Assembly (NCBI GenBank): GCA_902506565.1
Contig: LR732703.1
Coordinates: 622,030-686,029, forward strand
Direction of reading: 5' to 3'
DNA from: Burkholderiales bacterium 8X
GTDB lineage: Bacteria; Pseudomonadota; Gammaproteobacteria; Burkholderiales; Burkholderiaceae_C
Length of the DNA stretch: 64,000 nucleotides
This document shows positions 54,455 to 64,000 of the stretch, piece after piece. Under the pieces are notes generated by a model. The model was not told the DNA's origin and did not search any database. It saw nothing but the letters and a program-made list of their open reading frames with translations. A program made the position numbers and the translations under genes. The stretch's first letter is position 1. Every line of letters begins with the position of its first letter.

Positions 54455-55310
54455 GCCGCATCTCGCTTTCGTGCCAATGCCCGAGCACCAGGCGCGAGAG
54501 TGCCGCGAACACCACGAAGATGACGATGCCCAGCACCGACACCAGCAGCAAGGCCGCGAACATCATCGGTATCTCGGTCCGAAAGCTCGACTCCAGGATG
54601 CGCGACGCGAGCCCGGTCTCGCGGCCCGCGGTGCCGGCCGTGAACTCGGCGACCACGGCGCCGATCAGCGCCAGGCCGCCAGCGATCTTCAGGCCGGCCA
54701 TGAAGTAGGGCAGCGCGCTCGGCACCAGCAGGTAGCGGAAGTTCTGCCACGGCGATGCGCGGTACAGCTTGAACAGGTCGCGAAGATTGCGATCCGCGCT
54801 CTTGAGGCCGATGACCGTGTTCGACAGGATCGGGAAGAAGGCCACGATCCAGGCGCACAGCAGGAGCGCCGCCGTGGTGCTCGAGACATAGATCAGGATC
54901 AGCGGCGCGATCGCGATGATCGGCGTCACCTGCAGGATCACGGCGATCGGGAAGAAGCCGATCTCCACCCACTTGAAGAGCGCGAACGCGATCGCGATCA
55001 ACACGCCGCCGACGATCGCGGCGGCCAGCGCGAGCAGGGTGAGCTTGACCGTGAACCAGAGCGCCGGCCAGAGCGTGCCCCAGTTGTCCCGCAGCGTCGT
55101 CAACACCAGCGATGGCGCCGGCAGGATGTAGTGCGGGATGTCGTTGAGCCGCACCACCAGCTCCCAGCCGAGCAGGAGCGCGGCGACGATCAGGCTCGGC
55201 ACCAGGAGGCGCAGCGCCGATTCGCGACGCTGCAGCCGGGCAGCGCGCGCCTGCATCGCGGCCACGCTCGGCGCGCTGCCCGCGGCATCAATGGTCGATG
55301 TCGACGCCAT
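54444..55310 (-). CDS. ABC transporter permease, NitT/TauT type
   Basis: A 288-residue inner-membrane protein with about six helices after a 35-residue cytoplasmic N-terminus. Coupling loop LFKLYRASPWQNFRYLLVPSALPYFMAGLKI and the following GAVVAEFTAGTAGRETGLASRI are typical for SsuC/TauC/ThiX-like permeases. It overlaps the ATPase gene by 23 bp. Confidence 0.93.
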   Translation of the reverse strand: MASTSTIDAAGSAPSVAAMQARAARLQRRESALRLLVPSLIVAALLLGWELVVRLNDIPHYILPAPSLVLTTLRDNWGTLWPALWFTVKLTLLALAAAIVGGVLIAIAFALFKWVEIGFFPIAVILQVTPIIAIAPLILIYVSSTTAALLLCAWIVAFFPILSNTVIGLKSADRNLRDLFKLYRASPWQNFRYLLVPSALPYFMAGLKIAGGLALIGAVVAEFTAGTAGRETGLASRILESSFRTEIPMMFAALLLVSVLGIVIFVVFAALSRLVLGHWHESEMRHER

Positions 55311-56088
55311 GGAGGCCTCCCTGCAGCGCTTGCGACACCGCCGTGCAATGGGTGTTGTAGCGGGTCGATGTGCGAAAGGCCTCGCCGCGCGGATAAGGCT
55401 CGTCGATGCGGATCTCTTCGATGACCCGGCCCGGACGGGGCGCCATCACGACGATGCGGCTCGACAGGTAGACCGATTCGTAGACGCTGTGCGTGACGAA
55501 GACCACCGAGAAGCGATGCTCCCGCCAGATCGCCAGGAGGTCGTTGTTGAGCTTGATGCGCGTCATCTCGTCGAGCGCTGCAAAAGGCTCGTCCAGCAGC
55601 AGCAGGCGCGGACGCGTGACCAGCGCACGGGCGATCGAGACCCGCATCTTCATGCCGCCCGACAGCTCGCGCGGATAGACCTCCGCGAAGCGCGAAAGGC
55701 CCACCATCTCGAGCGCCTGGCGCACCACCGGGTCGGCTTCGGCTCGCTTCACCCCGATCAGCTTGAGCGGCAGCCAGACGTTGTCGAACACGCGCGCCCA
55801 TGGCATCAGCGTCGGCTCCTGGAAGACGAAGCCGAGGTCTCGGTTGCCCGCAGTGCGGTCTGCCGCGCCGTGCCAATCGAGCTGGCCGGAGCTCAGGTCG
55901 GTGAGCCCGGCGATCAAGCGCAGCGCCGTGCTCTTGCCGCAGCCGGACGGGCCGAGGAAGCTGATGAACTCGTGCTCGCCGCAGTCGAGCGACATGCCTT
56001 CGAGCGCGAGCGTTCCGTTCGAGAAGCGCTTGCTGGCATCCCGCAGGCTGAAGAGCGCGGGCGCGGCGCTTTCCATGGTGCTGCTCAC
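55288..56088 (-). CDS. ABC transporter ATP-binding protein, NitT/TauT type
   Basis: A 266-residue ATPase with GTG start at 56088 overlapping the previous stop (GTGA). Walker A LGPSGCGKST, Q-loop VFQEPTLMPW, signature LSGGMKMRVSIARAL, Walker B LLLLDEPFAALD and switch VVFVTHSVYES. Motor for the permease at 54444. Confidence 0.94.
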   Translation of the reverse strand: MSSTMESAAPALFSLRDASKRFSNGTLALEGMSLDCGEHEFISFLGPSGCGKSTALRLIAGLTDLSSGQLDWHGAADRTAGNRDLGFVFQEPTLMPWARVFDNVWLPLKLIGVKRAEADPVVRQALEMVGLSRFAEVYPRELSGGMKMRVSIARALVTRPRLLLLDEPFAALDEMTRIKLNNDLLAIWREHRFSVVFVTHSVYESVYLSSRIVVMAPRPGRVIEEIRIDEPYPRGEAFRTSTRYNTHCTAVSQALQGGLHGVDIDH

Positions 56089-56903
56089 TTCCAGGCCGGC
56101 TGGTTCGCGAGCCGCTCGATCGGGAAGCGGTCGACCTCCTGCAGCAGTTCGACGAAGCGGCGCCCGACGTGATCCAGCACGGCGGCGCCTTTCTCGGCCG
56201 TGGCCAGGGTCGCGTCGCCGGCTGCGCCGGACGGGTTGATGTCGTGCATCTGCCAGCCGAGCTTGCCGGTCGGCGTGATCGACAGGAACCGGTTCTCCGC
56301 CGCGAGGTCCTCGGTCATCGAGTGGAAGTTCTCGAAGCGATCGGACTGTACGTCGCCCGGCGTCAGCTGCAGCATGATCGAGCTCTCGAGGTCGCCGGCA
56401 TGCACGCCGTGCCGTCCCTCGCGCGCCGTGAAGAGTCCGTCGGGCAGACCCAGCGTGTACCAGTTGGCGCTGACCACCATCATGTCGTGGGCCTCCCGCA
56501 GGTCGCGGCCGACGATGTCCATCACGCCCATCTGCCCGCCGTGGCTGTTGAAGAGCACCAGCTTTCGCACGCCCGCCTTGGCGACGCAGGCGCCGATCTC
56601 CATCCAGAGCGCGATCAGGGTGCTGGCCGAAACCGTGAGGGTGCCGGGATAACGGGAGTGCTCGTTGCTCTTGCCGTACGGAACGGCAGGCAGGAAGAGC
56701 ACCGGCAGGTCGTCCGGCAGGTGCGGAAGGCAGGCCCGCACCATGCCGTCGATGGTGGCCGTGTCGGTCGACATCGGCAGGTGCGGCCCGTGCTGCTCGG
56801 TCGCGCCGACCGGCAGCACGGCGATCAGCCGCGAACGATCGAGACGGGAAAACTCTTCACTGGTCAGGCTGGACCAGTAGCGGGTGCGAAGGCTCGTCGT
56901 CAT
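56085..56903 (-). CDS. Creatininase-family amidohydrolase
   Basis: A 272-residue enzyme of the creatininase/MftE family: metal-site segment VLPVGATEQHGPHLPMSTDTA with Glu, His and Asp ligands, GKSNEHSRYPGTLTVSA, LFNSHGGQMGVMD and GVHAGDLESSIML (HAG-DLE-S). The ATG at 56903 gives the canonical N-terminus; the frame is open a little further. Members hydrolyse cyclic amides such as creatinine or formamidopyrimidines (ArfB), which suits a RutR-like regulator and a pyrimidine-class transporter. First gene of the leftward operon. Confidence 0.92.
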   Translation of the reverse strand: MTTSLRTRYWSSLTSEEFSRLDRSRLIAVLPVGATEQHGPHLPMSTDTATIDGMVRACLPHLPDDLPVLFLPAVPYGKSNEHSRYPGTLTVSASTLIALWMEIGACVAKAGVRKLVLFNSHGGQMGVMDIVGRDLREAHDMMVVSANWYTLGLPDGLFTAREGRHGVHAGDLESSIMLQLTPGDVQSDRFENFHSMTEDLAAENRFLSITPTGKLGWQMHDINPSGAAGDATLATAEKGAAVLDHVGRRFVELLQEVDRFPIERLANQPAWK

Positions 56904-56932
56904 GGGGCAGCTTTCTGGCCGAAGGACTTTTA

Positions 56933-56948
56933 TTTTCCAATCGGTCAA
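56933..56948 (-). promoter_or_regulatory. RutR-like operator in the creatininase promoter
   Basis: On the minus strand: TTGACCGATTGGAAAA. It matches the RutR consensus TTGACCANNTGGTCAA in 11 of 14 fixed positions. It lies 30-45 bp before the creatininase start, in an A/T-rich promoter region. The last gene of the same operon encodes a RutR-like regulator, which makes a feedback site plausible. Confidence 0.45.
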
Positions 56949-57033
56949 GAATAACTGCGATAGCGATTAACCCGTAGAGGGAGCTTTGCTGGCAGGGAGA
57001 ATCTGAAACATTTGTCCGGGCGGTCAGTTCAGA

Positions 57034-57054
57034 GGGCCGACCGCCGGTCCGCCC
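57034..57054 (-). terminator. Stem-loop just after the CobW gene
   Basis: GGGCCGACC-GCC-GGTCCGCCC: 9-bp stem with one mismatch, 3 bp beyond the CobW stop codon in its direction of transcription. No T tract; a probable end of the Dpp operon transcript. Confidence 0.35.
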
Positions 57055-57057
57055 CTG

Positions 57058-58038
57058 CTATGCGATGGCTTCGAAAGCTTCGACGAGCTCGGCCCGGGGC
57101 AGCTGCCCGCGCAACGCGATCGCGACGATCGAGGCTTCGCCAGCTGCGCTCGAAGCTCGGCGGACCGATCCGTGCCGACCTGCGAACTGCAGTTCGAGCC
57201 AGTCGCCGTCGCGAGCTCGCACGATCCCCTTGAGACGCAGCAGGCCGGCGGGCGCATCCCGCATCCAGGCCCTGAGCTCGGTGTCGTCGAAAGCTCGGCC
57301 GGGCCGGCAGGACCAGGTCTCGAACATCTCGCCGTGCCGGGGAGGGTGGGCGTGCGATGGATCGTTGCAAGCTTCTGGGTGGGCGTGGCCCTCGTGATGT
57401 GCGTGTTCGGGGGGACGGTCCAACGGCGCGTTCGCTTCGTAGATCCGGTCGCCGAGCAGTTCCATCGGCACCACCGCGTTGCTCGTCGTCATCGCGACCG
57501 TCTTGCCGGCCACTCCGGCAACCCAGCCTTGCACCCGTTCGAGTTCCTCCGGCGCCACCCGGTCGGCCTTGTTCAGCACGATCAGGTCCGCCGCGCGGAG
57601 CTGCCTTTCGAGCGTGTCCGCCAGGAGCGGATCGCGCGCATGTTCCAGCGCCGCCCCCGCATCGACCAGCACGATGACGCTGCCGAGGCGAAGCCCCGGG
57701 TCGGCGAGCCCGAGCTGCGCGGTTCGCCACGGGTCCGACACGCCGCTCGCCTCGACCACGACCGCATCGAAGGCCACGCCGGAATCGAGCACCGAGATCA
57801 GCGCACGCGACAGGTCATCGCCGATCTGGCAGCAGACGCAGCCGTTGGTGAGCGCGATGGTGTCGCCGCTGCTCGCCGCGATCAGCTCGGCATCGACGTT
57901 GATGGCGCCGAAGTCGTTGACCAGCACGGCGATGCGCTGGCCCTTCGCTTTACGCAACCAGTGATTGACCAGCGTGGTCTTGCCGGCCCCGAGGAAGCCG
58001 CCGATGACGGTCAGCGGCAGCCGCGCGGTGGTCCCCAT
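57058..58038 (-). CDS. CobW/COG0523-family GTPase (metallochaperone)
   Basis: A 326-residue G3E GTPase. P-loop GGFLGAGKTTLVNHWL, the metal-binding CxCC motif in TNGCVCCQIGDDL, switch ESGVSD-like EASGVSDPW and the nucleotide motif LNKADRV. A histidine-rich loop (HAHHEGHAHPEACNDPSHAH) precedes the C-terminal domain that has GLLRLKGIVRARDGDWLELQ. Such proteins deliver Zn or another metal to client enzymes. It starts 8 bp after the amidohydrolase gene, so the amidohydrolase is a likely client. Confidence 0.93.
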   Translation of the reverse strand: MGTTARLPLTVIGGFLGAGKTTLVNHWLRKAKGQRIAVLVNDFGAINVDAELIAASSGDTIALTNGCVCCQIGDDLSRALISVLDSGVAFDAVVVEASGVSDPWRTAQLGLADPGLRLGSVIVLVDAGAALEHARDPLLADTLERQLRAADLIVLNKADRVAPEELERVQGWVAGVAGKTVAMTTSNAVVPMELLGDRIYEANAPLDRPPEHAHHEGHAHPEACNDPSHAHPPRHGEMFETWSCRPGRAFDDTELRAWMRDAPAGLLRLKGIVRARDGDWLELQFAGRHGSVRRASSAAGEASIVAIALRGQLPRAELVEAFEAIA

Positions 58039-58046
58039 GCCAGCGA

Positions 58047-59720
58047 TCAAGCGGCGCGGTTCGCCGCCTCGAACACGCGGCCGGACAGCACCGTGCCCCA
58101 CACCCTCACGTCCTTCAGCTGCATCGGTTCGACCGAGAGCGGGTCGTCCTCCAGCACGCAGAAGTCGGCACGCTTGCCGCATTCGATGCTGCCGATCTCG
58201 TGGTCCAGCTTCAGGGTCCATGCAGCCCCGAGCGTGATGGCGCGCAGCGCCTGCGGCACGTCGATGCGCTCGGCGGCGCCCAGCACCCGGCCCTTGGGCG
58301 TCACCCGGTTGACGGCGCACCAGGCGGTAAAGAGCGGACCCAGCGGCGTGACCGGCGCATCCGAGTGAATGGCCAGCGCCACGCCGGCTGCCAGTGCGCT
58401 GCCGCAGGCATCGAGGCGGTTCGCGCGATCGGGGCCCATCGTCATCTCGTAGTGCTGGTCGCCCCAGTACCAGATGTGGTTGGCGAAGAGGTTGGCGCAC
58501 AGACCGAGCGCCGCCATGCGCCGGAACATCGGTGCGTCGATCATCTGGCCGTGCTGCAGGGTATGGCGATGGTCCGGCCGCGGCGCGCGGGTCAGCACGC
58601 GCTCGACCGCGTCGATCGCGACCTCGCTCGCCTCGTCGCCGTTGGTGTGGGTGTGGATGGTGAGTCCGGCCCGATGGTAGGTCTCGAAGTCGGCCTCGAA
58701 CTGCGCCGGCGCCATGACCCAGATGCCGTTCGGCGCGCCGTTGAAATGGCCGGGCCAGCGCAGCCGGGCCGAGAAGCCCTGGATCGAGCCGTCGAGCATC
58801 ATCTTGACCAGGCCGTAGCGGAGCCGGTCGGTGTTGCGCGCACGCAGCTTCTGCACATGCTCGGCGCCGAGCGCCGCGCCATGGGTGCCGTGGAAGGCCT
58901 GGAAGGCCGGCAGGATGCGCACTGCGAATCCGTCGTCGGCGCAGACCTTCTCGAGCACCGCGCAATCTTCCTCGCCGAGCTTGTTGACCAGGTCGGTCGC
59001 GGTGGTCACGCCCTGCATGCACGCCAGGCGGCCGAACGAGCGCACGCCGGCCTCGGTCATCGGCGCCATCAGCCCGGCGTTGCCGATCTTGCGCAGCACC
59101 AGGAACATGGCGGCCGGCTCCTGCAGCTCTCCGGTCGGCTCGCCCGCGAGCGGCCCGTCCGCGAACTTGACCACGCCTTCGATCTCGTTGTCTCGCGTGA
59201 CTTCCGCGAGGCGCAGCATCGGGCTGTTGACGTTCATCAGGTGGCCGTTGGCGTGGCCGATTACGATCGGCCGGCTGCCGCTCGCGCGATCGACATGCTC
59301 GACCGTCATGCGTTCGCCGCCGAAGTAGATCGGATCGAATCCCCAGGCGATCAGCGGCTCGTCGGCCGGCCGGCCTTCGGCATCCATGCGCGCGGCGACC
59401 TCGACCAGCCGCTGCACCACGGCCTCCATCGATCGCAGGCCGCTCCAGACCTTGCCATGTGGATCTCGGCGGTCGAACCAGCCGAGATAGGTCCAGTCCC
59501 ACATGCTGCCTTCCTTGAGGTGGCAGTGGCCTTCGACCAGGCCGGGCATCAGGACCTTGCCGGCGAAGCGGTCGTCGGTTTTGAAGTCGCCCCAGGCCTT
59601 CATGTCATCGAGGCTGCCGACGGCCAGCACCCGGCCATCCCGCACCGCCACGTGGGTGGCTTCGGGCTGCATCGGGTTCATGGTGATGATCTTGCGGGCG
59701 GCGTAGACGGTGGTGGTCAT
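58047..59720 (-). CDS. Amidohydrolase of the amidohydrolase_3 / LAF3-like group
   Basis: A 557-residue hydrolase. N-terminal VYAARKIITMNPMQPEATHVAVRDGRVLAVG, metal motif MPGLVEGHCHLKEGSMW, LVKMMLDGSIQGFSARL, TIHTHTNGDEASEVAIDAVER, HTLQHGQMIDAPMFRRMAAL and AIHSDAPVTPLGPLF. This set is characteristic of the YtcJ/LAF3 family that cleaves N-formyl or N-acyl compounds. The start overlaps the end of the dppF-like gene by 4 bp, so peptide-type import and hydrolysis are coupled. Substrate unknown. Confidence 0.92.
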   Translation of the reverse strand: MTTTVYAARKIITMNPMQPEATHVAVRDGRVLAVGSLDDMKAWGDFKTDDRFAGKVLMPGLVEGHCHLKEGSMWDWTYLGWFDRRDPHGKVWSGLRSMEAVVQRLVEVAARMDAEGRPADEPLIAWGFDPIYFGGERMTVEHVDRASGSRPIVIGHANGHLMNVNSPMLRLAEVTRDNEIEGVVKFADGPLAGEPTGELQEPAAMFLVLRKIGNAGLMAPMTEAGVRSFGRLACMQGVTTATDLVNKLGEEDCAVLEKVCADDGFAVRILPAFQAFHGTHGAALGAEHVQKLRARNTDRLRYGLVKMMLDGSIQGFSARLRWPGHFNGAPNGIWVMAPAQFEADFETYHRAGLTIHTHTNGDEASEVAIDAVERVLTRAPRPDHRHTLQHGQMIDAPMFRRMAALGLCANLFANHIWYWGDQHYEMTMGPDRANRLDACGSALAAGVALAIHSDAPVTPLGPLFTAWCAVNRVTPKGRVLGAAERIDVPQALRAITLGAAWTLKLDHEIGSIECGKRADFCVLEDDPLSVEPMQLKDVRVWGTVLSGRVFEAANRAA

Positions 59721-60750
59721 GAGAAAGAAGGAAGGGAAAGAGGCGGCCGGGCCACGCCGTCGACCTGGTCGACCCGGCGGCAGCGGACCCAATGGCCGGG
59801 CATGACTTCGCGCAGCGGCGGCAGTTCGGCCGCGCAGGCCGGCTCGGCCACCGGGCAGCGGCCGGCGAAGCGGCAGCCGGCAGGCGGATCGATCGGGCTC
59901 GGCGGGTCGCCGGTGAGCTTGATGCGCTGGGCCGCGCGCTGGCGGCCGCCGCCGACCGTCGGCACGGCCGACATCAGCGCGACGCTGTAGGGATGAAGCG
60001 GCCGCGCGAAGAACACGCTGCGGGGCGCCCGCTCCACCACCTGGCCGAGGTACATCACCGCGATGTCGTCGCAGATGTGCTCGACCACCGCCATGTCGTG
60101 CGAGATGAAAAGGTAGGTGAGCCCGAGTTCGCGCTGCAGCCGCACCAGCAGGTTGAGGATCTGCGCCCGGATCGCGATGTCGAGCGCCGAGACCGGCTCG
60201 TCGCACACCACCAGCTCGGGATTCGTCGCGAGCGCGCGGGCGATGTTGATGCGTTGCCGCTGGCCGCCGGAGAACTGATGCGGAAAGAGTTGCTGCTGCT
60301 CTTGCCGGAGGCCGACCGCATCGAACAGCTCGGACACGCGGCGGCTTCGTTCGGCGCCGGTGCCGACCTGCATCAGGTCGAGCGGCGCACGCACCGCGGC
60401 GCCAACCCGCTCGCGCGGGTTCAGCGACGAGAACGGGTCCTGGAAGATGATCTGCATCCGCGCCCGCTCGCGCCGCAGGCTCTCGCCGCGCAGTGCGCCG
60501 AGGTCGGTATCGCCGAGCTGCATGCGGCCCGAGGTGACGGGCAGGAGGCGCATCACCGCAAGCGCGGTGGTGGTCTTGCCCGAACCCGATTCGCCGACCA
60601 GGGCCAGCGTGCTGCCGCGGCGGATGTCGAAGCTGACGCCGTCGACCGCCTTGACCACGCTGGGGGCGCGGCCCCAGCCGGCAGAGCCGCGTGGAAAGTG
60701 CACCTTCAGGTCGTCAACCGACAACAGCGTGTCCGATGCGATCCGTGCGT

Positions 60751-60754
<4 letters not shown>
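59717..60754 (-). CDS. Dipeptide/oligopeptide ABC transporter ATPase, DppF/OppF type
   Basis: A 345-residue ATPase. Walker A VGESGSGKTTTALAVM, Q-loop IIFQDPFSSLNPRERVG, signature FSGGQRQRINIARAL, Walker B LVVCDEPVSALD, switch LFISHDMAVV. The C-terminal oligo_HPY domain has the Cys-rich motif CRFAGRCPVAEPAC seen in Dpp/Opp ATPases (iron-sulfur or metal site). Overlaps the next ATPase gene by 4 bp. Confidence 0.95.
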
Positions 60755-61778
<1,024 letters not shown>

Positions 61779-61782
<4 letters not shown>

Positions 61783-62690
61783 CGCTCCCTGAGCTTCGGG
61801 TTGAGCGCGTCGTTGAGCCCGTCGCCGATCAGGCTGACGGCGAGCACCGTGATGAAAATCGCGGCGCCCGGAAAGGCGACGGCCCACCAGCACGAGAGCA
61901 CGTACTGCCGGCTCGATCCGATCATCAAGCCCCAGCTCATCTGGTTCGGATCGCCCAGGCCGAGGAACGAAAGGCCGGCCTCGAACAGGATCGCCGCGCC
62001 GACCGCCAGCGTGGCCGACACCACCAGCGGCGGCAGCGCGTTCGGCAGGATCACCTTCCAGATGATGCGGGCGTTGCCGGCGCCGATGGCGCGCTCGGCC
62101 CGCACGAACTCCAGGCCCCGGTACTTGAGGAACTCGGCGCGGGTCAGGCGAGCGGTGCCGGTCCAGCTGACCACGCCGATCGCCAGCGTCACCGTGATCA
62201 GCGAGGGCGAGAACAGCGTGACCACCACCATCGCGAACAACAGCGCCGGCAGCACCTGGAAGAACTCGGTGATGCGCATCAGCGCGTTGTCGATGCGGCC
62301 GCCGTAGTAGCCGGCGAAGGCGCCGAGCGTGATGCCGATCGCCACCGACAGCAACGCCGCCACCGCACCCACCAGCAGCGTGGCGCGGCCGCCGTAGATC
62401 AGGGTGGTGAGCACGTCGCGGCCGAGGTAGTCGCTGCCGAGCCACGCGTCTTCGCTGAAGGGCGGCGTGAGCGGCGCGGCGCGGATCTCGAACGGATCGG
62501 CCGGATAGACGATCGGCCCGGCGATGCTGATGAGCAGCACCGCCAGCAGCATCGCCATGCCGACGATGGCGGACGGATTGCGCAGGAACATCCGCAGCGC
62601 CTCGACGGTCGGATGCTCGACCTTCAAGGCGGTGCGCGGCGAGGCCGCCCCGGCGGGCGGCACGGCAGGAACGATGGCAGGCTGGGTCAT
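61779..62690 (-). CDS. Dipeptide/oligopeptide ABC transporter permease, DppC/OppC type
   Basis: A 303-residue inner-membrane protein with six helices. N-terminal helix MAMLLAVLLISIAGPIV, then LGSDYLGRDVLTTLIYGGRATLLVG (the DppC signature) and coupling segment EFLKYRGLEFVRAERAIGAGNARIIWKVILPNAL. Ends with GDGLNDALNPKLRER, typical of DppC. 4-bp overlaps on both sides. Confidence 0.95.
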
Positions 62691-63655
62691 GAGGCCTTGA
62701 TCCGCGGATCGATGAGGCGGTAGCAGAGATCGGTGACCTGGTTCATCACGATCACCACGATCGACGAGAACAGCAGCACCCCGAGGATGGTCGGGTAGTC
62801 GCGGCGCAGCACCGAGTCGAAGGCCAGGCGGCCGAGGCCCGGCCAGTTGAAGACCGTCTCGACCAGGATCGCGCCGGCCAGCACGTTGCCGAACTGAAGG
62901 CCCAGCACCGTCACCACCGGCAGCAGCGCGTTGCGAAGCGCGTGCTTGTACAGCACCAGCCGCTCGGCCAGGCCCTTGGCGCGCGCCGTGCGGATGAAGT
63001 CGGAGCCGAGCACGTCCAGCATCGACGAGCGCGCGAGGCGGCTGTATTGCGCGAGGTACACCAGGCTCAAGGTGATGGTCGGCAGCACCAGGTGGTGCAG
63101 CACGTCGGCGATGTCCGCCAGGCCCTTGCCGGACGAGTCGATCGAGCGCATGCCCGACACCGGCAGGATCGGCAGCACCGAGGCGAACAGGATCACCAGC
63201 ATGATGCCGACCCAGAACACCGGCGCCGCGAAGCCGACCATCGACAGCACGGTGATGAACTGCGAGAGCAGGCCGTTCGGGTTGCGCGAGGACAGCACGC
63301 CGAGCGCCGTGCCCACGGTAAAGGCGAGCAGCACCGAGCTCAGCACCAGCAGCAGCGTGGCCGGCACCCGCTCCGCGATCATGCTGGTGACCGGCAGGTT
63401 GAAGAAATAGGAGTAGCCGAGGTCGCCCTGCAGCACCTTGCCGAGGTAGACGCCCAGCTGCACCGGCAGCGACTTGTCGAGCCCGTACTGGGCGCGCAGC
63501 TGCGCCATCAGCTCGGGCGACATGCCGCCGCTGGCGCCGGCGATGGTCTCGACCGGATCGCCGGGCGCCGCATGCACCAGCACGAAATTGAGCACCACCA
63601 CCGCCAGCACCAGGGCCAACCCCTGGAGCAGGCGCGAGATCAGGTATCGAAGCAT
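62687..63655 (-). CDS. Dipeptide/oligopeptide ABC transporter permease, DppB/OppB type
   Basis: A 322-residue inner-membrane protein: MLRYLISRLLQGLALVLAV start, VLVHAAPGDPVETIAG, QLRAQYGLDKSLPVQLGVYL, coupling loop IRTARAKGLAERLVLYKHALRNALLPV and ETVFNWPGLGRLAFDSVLRRDYP, all typical for DppB. 19 bp after the receptor gene. Confidence 0.95.
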   Translation of the reverse strand: MLRYLISRLLQGLALVLAVVVLNFVLVHAAPGDPVETIAGASGGMSPELMAQLRAQYGLDKSLPVQLGVYLGKVLQGDLGYSYFFNLPVTSMIAERVPATLLLVLSSVLLAFTVGTALGVLSSRNPNGLLSQFITVLSMVGFAAPVFWVGIMLVILFASVLPILPVSGMRSIDSSGKGLADIADVLHHLVLPTITLSLVYLAQYSRLARSSMLDVLGSDFIRTARAKGLAERLVLYKHALRNALLPVVTVLGLQFGNVLAGAILVETVFNWPGLGRLAFDSVLRRDYPTILGVLLFSSIVVIVMNQVTDLCYRLIDPRIKAS

Positions 63656-63674
63656 CGGACGAACGAAAAAGGCG

Positions 63675-64000
63675 CTACTTGAAATAGACCTCGTCGAGCG
63701 GCGACATCGGGCCCCAGATGGTGGTCGGCGCGTTCACCAGCTTCTTGCTGTAGACCGTGTGGTACGGCGTGTTGTTGATGAAGGCGATCGGGAGTTCGTC
63801 GGTCACGATCTTCTGGAAGGTCGCGTAGTAGGCCTTGCGCTTGGTCGGGTCGATGATGCCGCCGGCGGTGTTGAGCAGCTCGTCGACCTTGGGGTTGGCA
63901 TACGACTGGGTGTTGGTCCAGACGATCGGCTTGATGTTGGTCGACAGGTAGGTGCGATGCACGCCGATGATCGGATCGCCCCAGTTGAAGACCACGTCCA
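63675..64000 (-). CDS. Peptide-type ABC transporter substrate-binding protein (5' end outside window)
   Basis: C-terminal part of an SBP_bac_5 (DppA/OppA-like) receptor; the coding frame enters from the right edge, so the signal peptide and most of the protein lie outside. Visible: DPIIGVHRTYLSTNI, YANPKVDELL, DPTKRKAYYATFQKIVTDELPIAFINN and the end WGPMSPLDEVYFK, all usual for the C-terminal lobe of this family. First gene, in transcription order, of the Dpp/amidohydrolase/CobW operon within this window. Confidence 0.9.
   Translation of the reverse strand, partial: DVVFNWGDPIIGVHRTYLSTNIKPIVWTNTQSYANPKVDELLNTAGGIIDPTKRKAYYATFQKIVTDELPIAFINNTPYHTVYSKKLVNAPTTIWGPMSPLDEVYFK

Overview
The window is visibly high in G+C and densely coded. 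Many gene pairs overlap by 4 bases (ATGA or GTGA). It carries Bug/TctC-type, NitT/TauT-type, Liv-type and Dpp-type solute receptors next to catabolic genes and their own TetR or MarR regulators. This mix points to a Burkholderiales bacterium, most likely a Comamonadaceae of Variovorax type. That placement is inference from gene content and style; there is no rRNA or other phylogenetic marker here. I see no tRNA, rRNA, CRISPR array, insertion sequence or phage gene.

Layout. (1) 1-3939: end of a kdp operon (kdpC partial, kdpD, kdpE). (2) 3985-9972: a MarR regulator and a catabolic operon with a Bug receptor, 4-hydroxyphenylpyruvate dioxygenase, a YciI-like protein, a homogentisate-dioxygenase-family enzyme, an FAD 2-hydroxyacid dehydrogenase and a DUF1330-type protein. 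Two near-identical sites in front of marR and in front of the operon look like its operators. (3) 9996-13928: accessory patch with a tRNA-binding protein, a small secreted protein, a collapsed CdiA/FHA-type exoprotein gene with an A+T-richer toxin and immunity module, and two heptanucleotide tandem repeats. (4) 13929-20546: a NitT/TauT-type ABC transporter split over divergent units, with a TetR regulator and two copies of a matching palindrome. (5) 20592-24854: a four-gene archaic (Csu-like) chaperone-usher pilus operon. (6) 25451-28746: a lipoprotein of unknown function overlapping a TpsB-type outer-membrane transporter. (7) 28948-31436: small proteins and a LOV photoreceptor hybrid kinase. 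(8) 31461-47235: fourteen genes in one direction, no gap over 50 bp, forming one long catabolic and transport operon. It has a complete Liv-type ABC importer whose LivF ATPase is fused to a Tm-1-like domain, a PEP-hydrolase-like TIM barrel, a flotillin, two SRPBCC proteins (one fused to a quinone oxidoreductase), two amidohydrolases, an alpha/beta hydrolase and a fumarylacetoacetase-family hydrolase. (9) 47403-50191: divergent from it, a TetR-like DNA-binding domain fused to an arylformamidase-like hydrolase, overlapping a cytosine-deaminase-like gene. (10) 50222-56903: a second NitT/TauT operon with a creatininase-family enzyme, an FAD oxidase, a flavin/2Fe-2S reductase and a RutR-like regulator, with a RutR-like box in its promoter. 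(11) 57058-64000: a Dpp/Opp peptide-type importer (receptor partial) followed by an amidohydrolase and a CobW-type GTPase.

The common theme is sensing, importing and breaking down small amide-containing or aromatic compounds. The most unusual points are the LivF-Tm-1 fusion and its operon, the TetR-hydrolase fusion with a perfect operator palindrome beside it, the lipoprotein/TpsB pair, and the collapsed CdiA locus whose neighbouring small gene is broken by an expandable 7-bp repeat.
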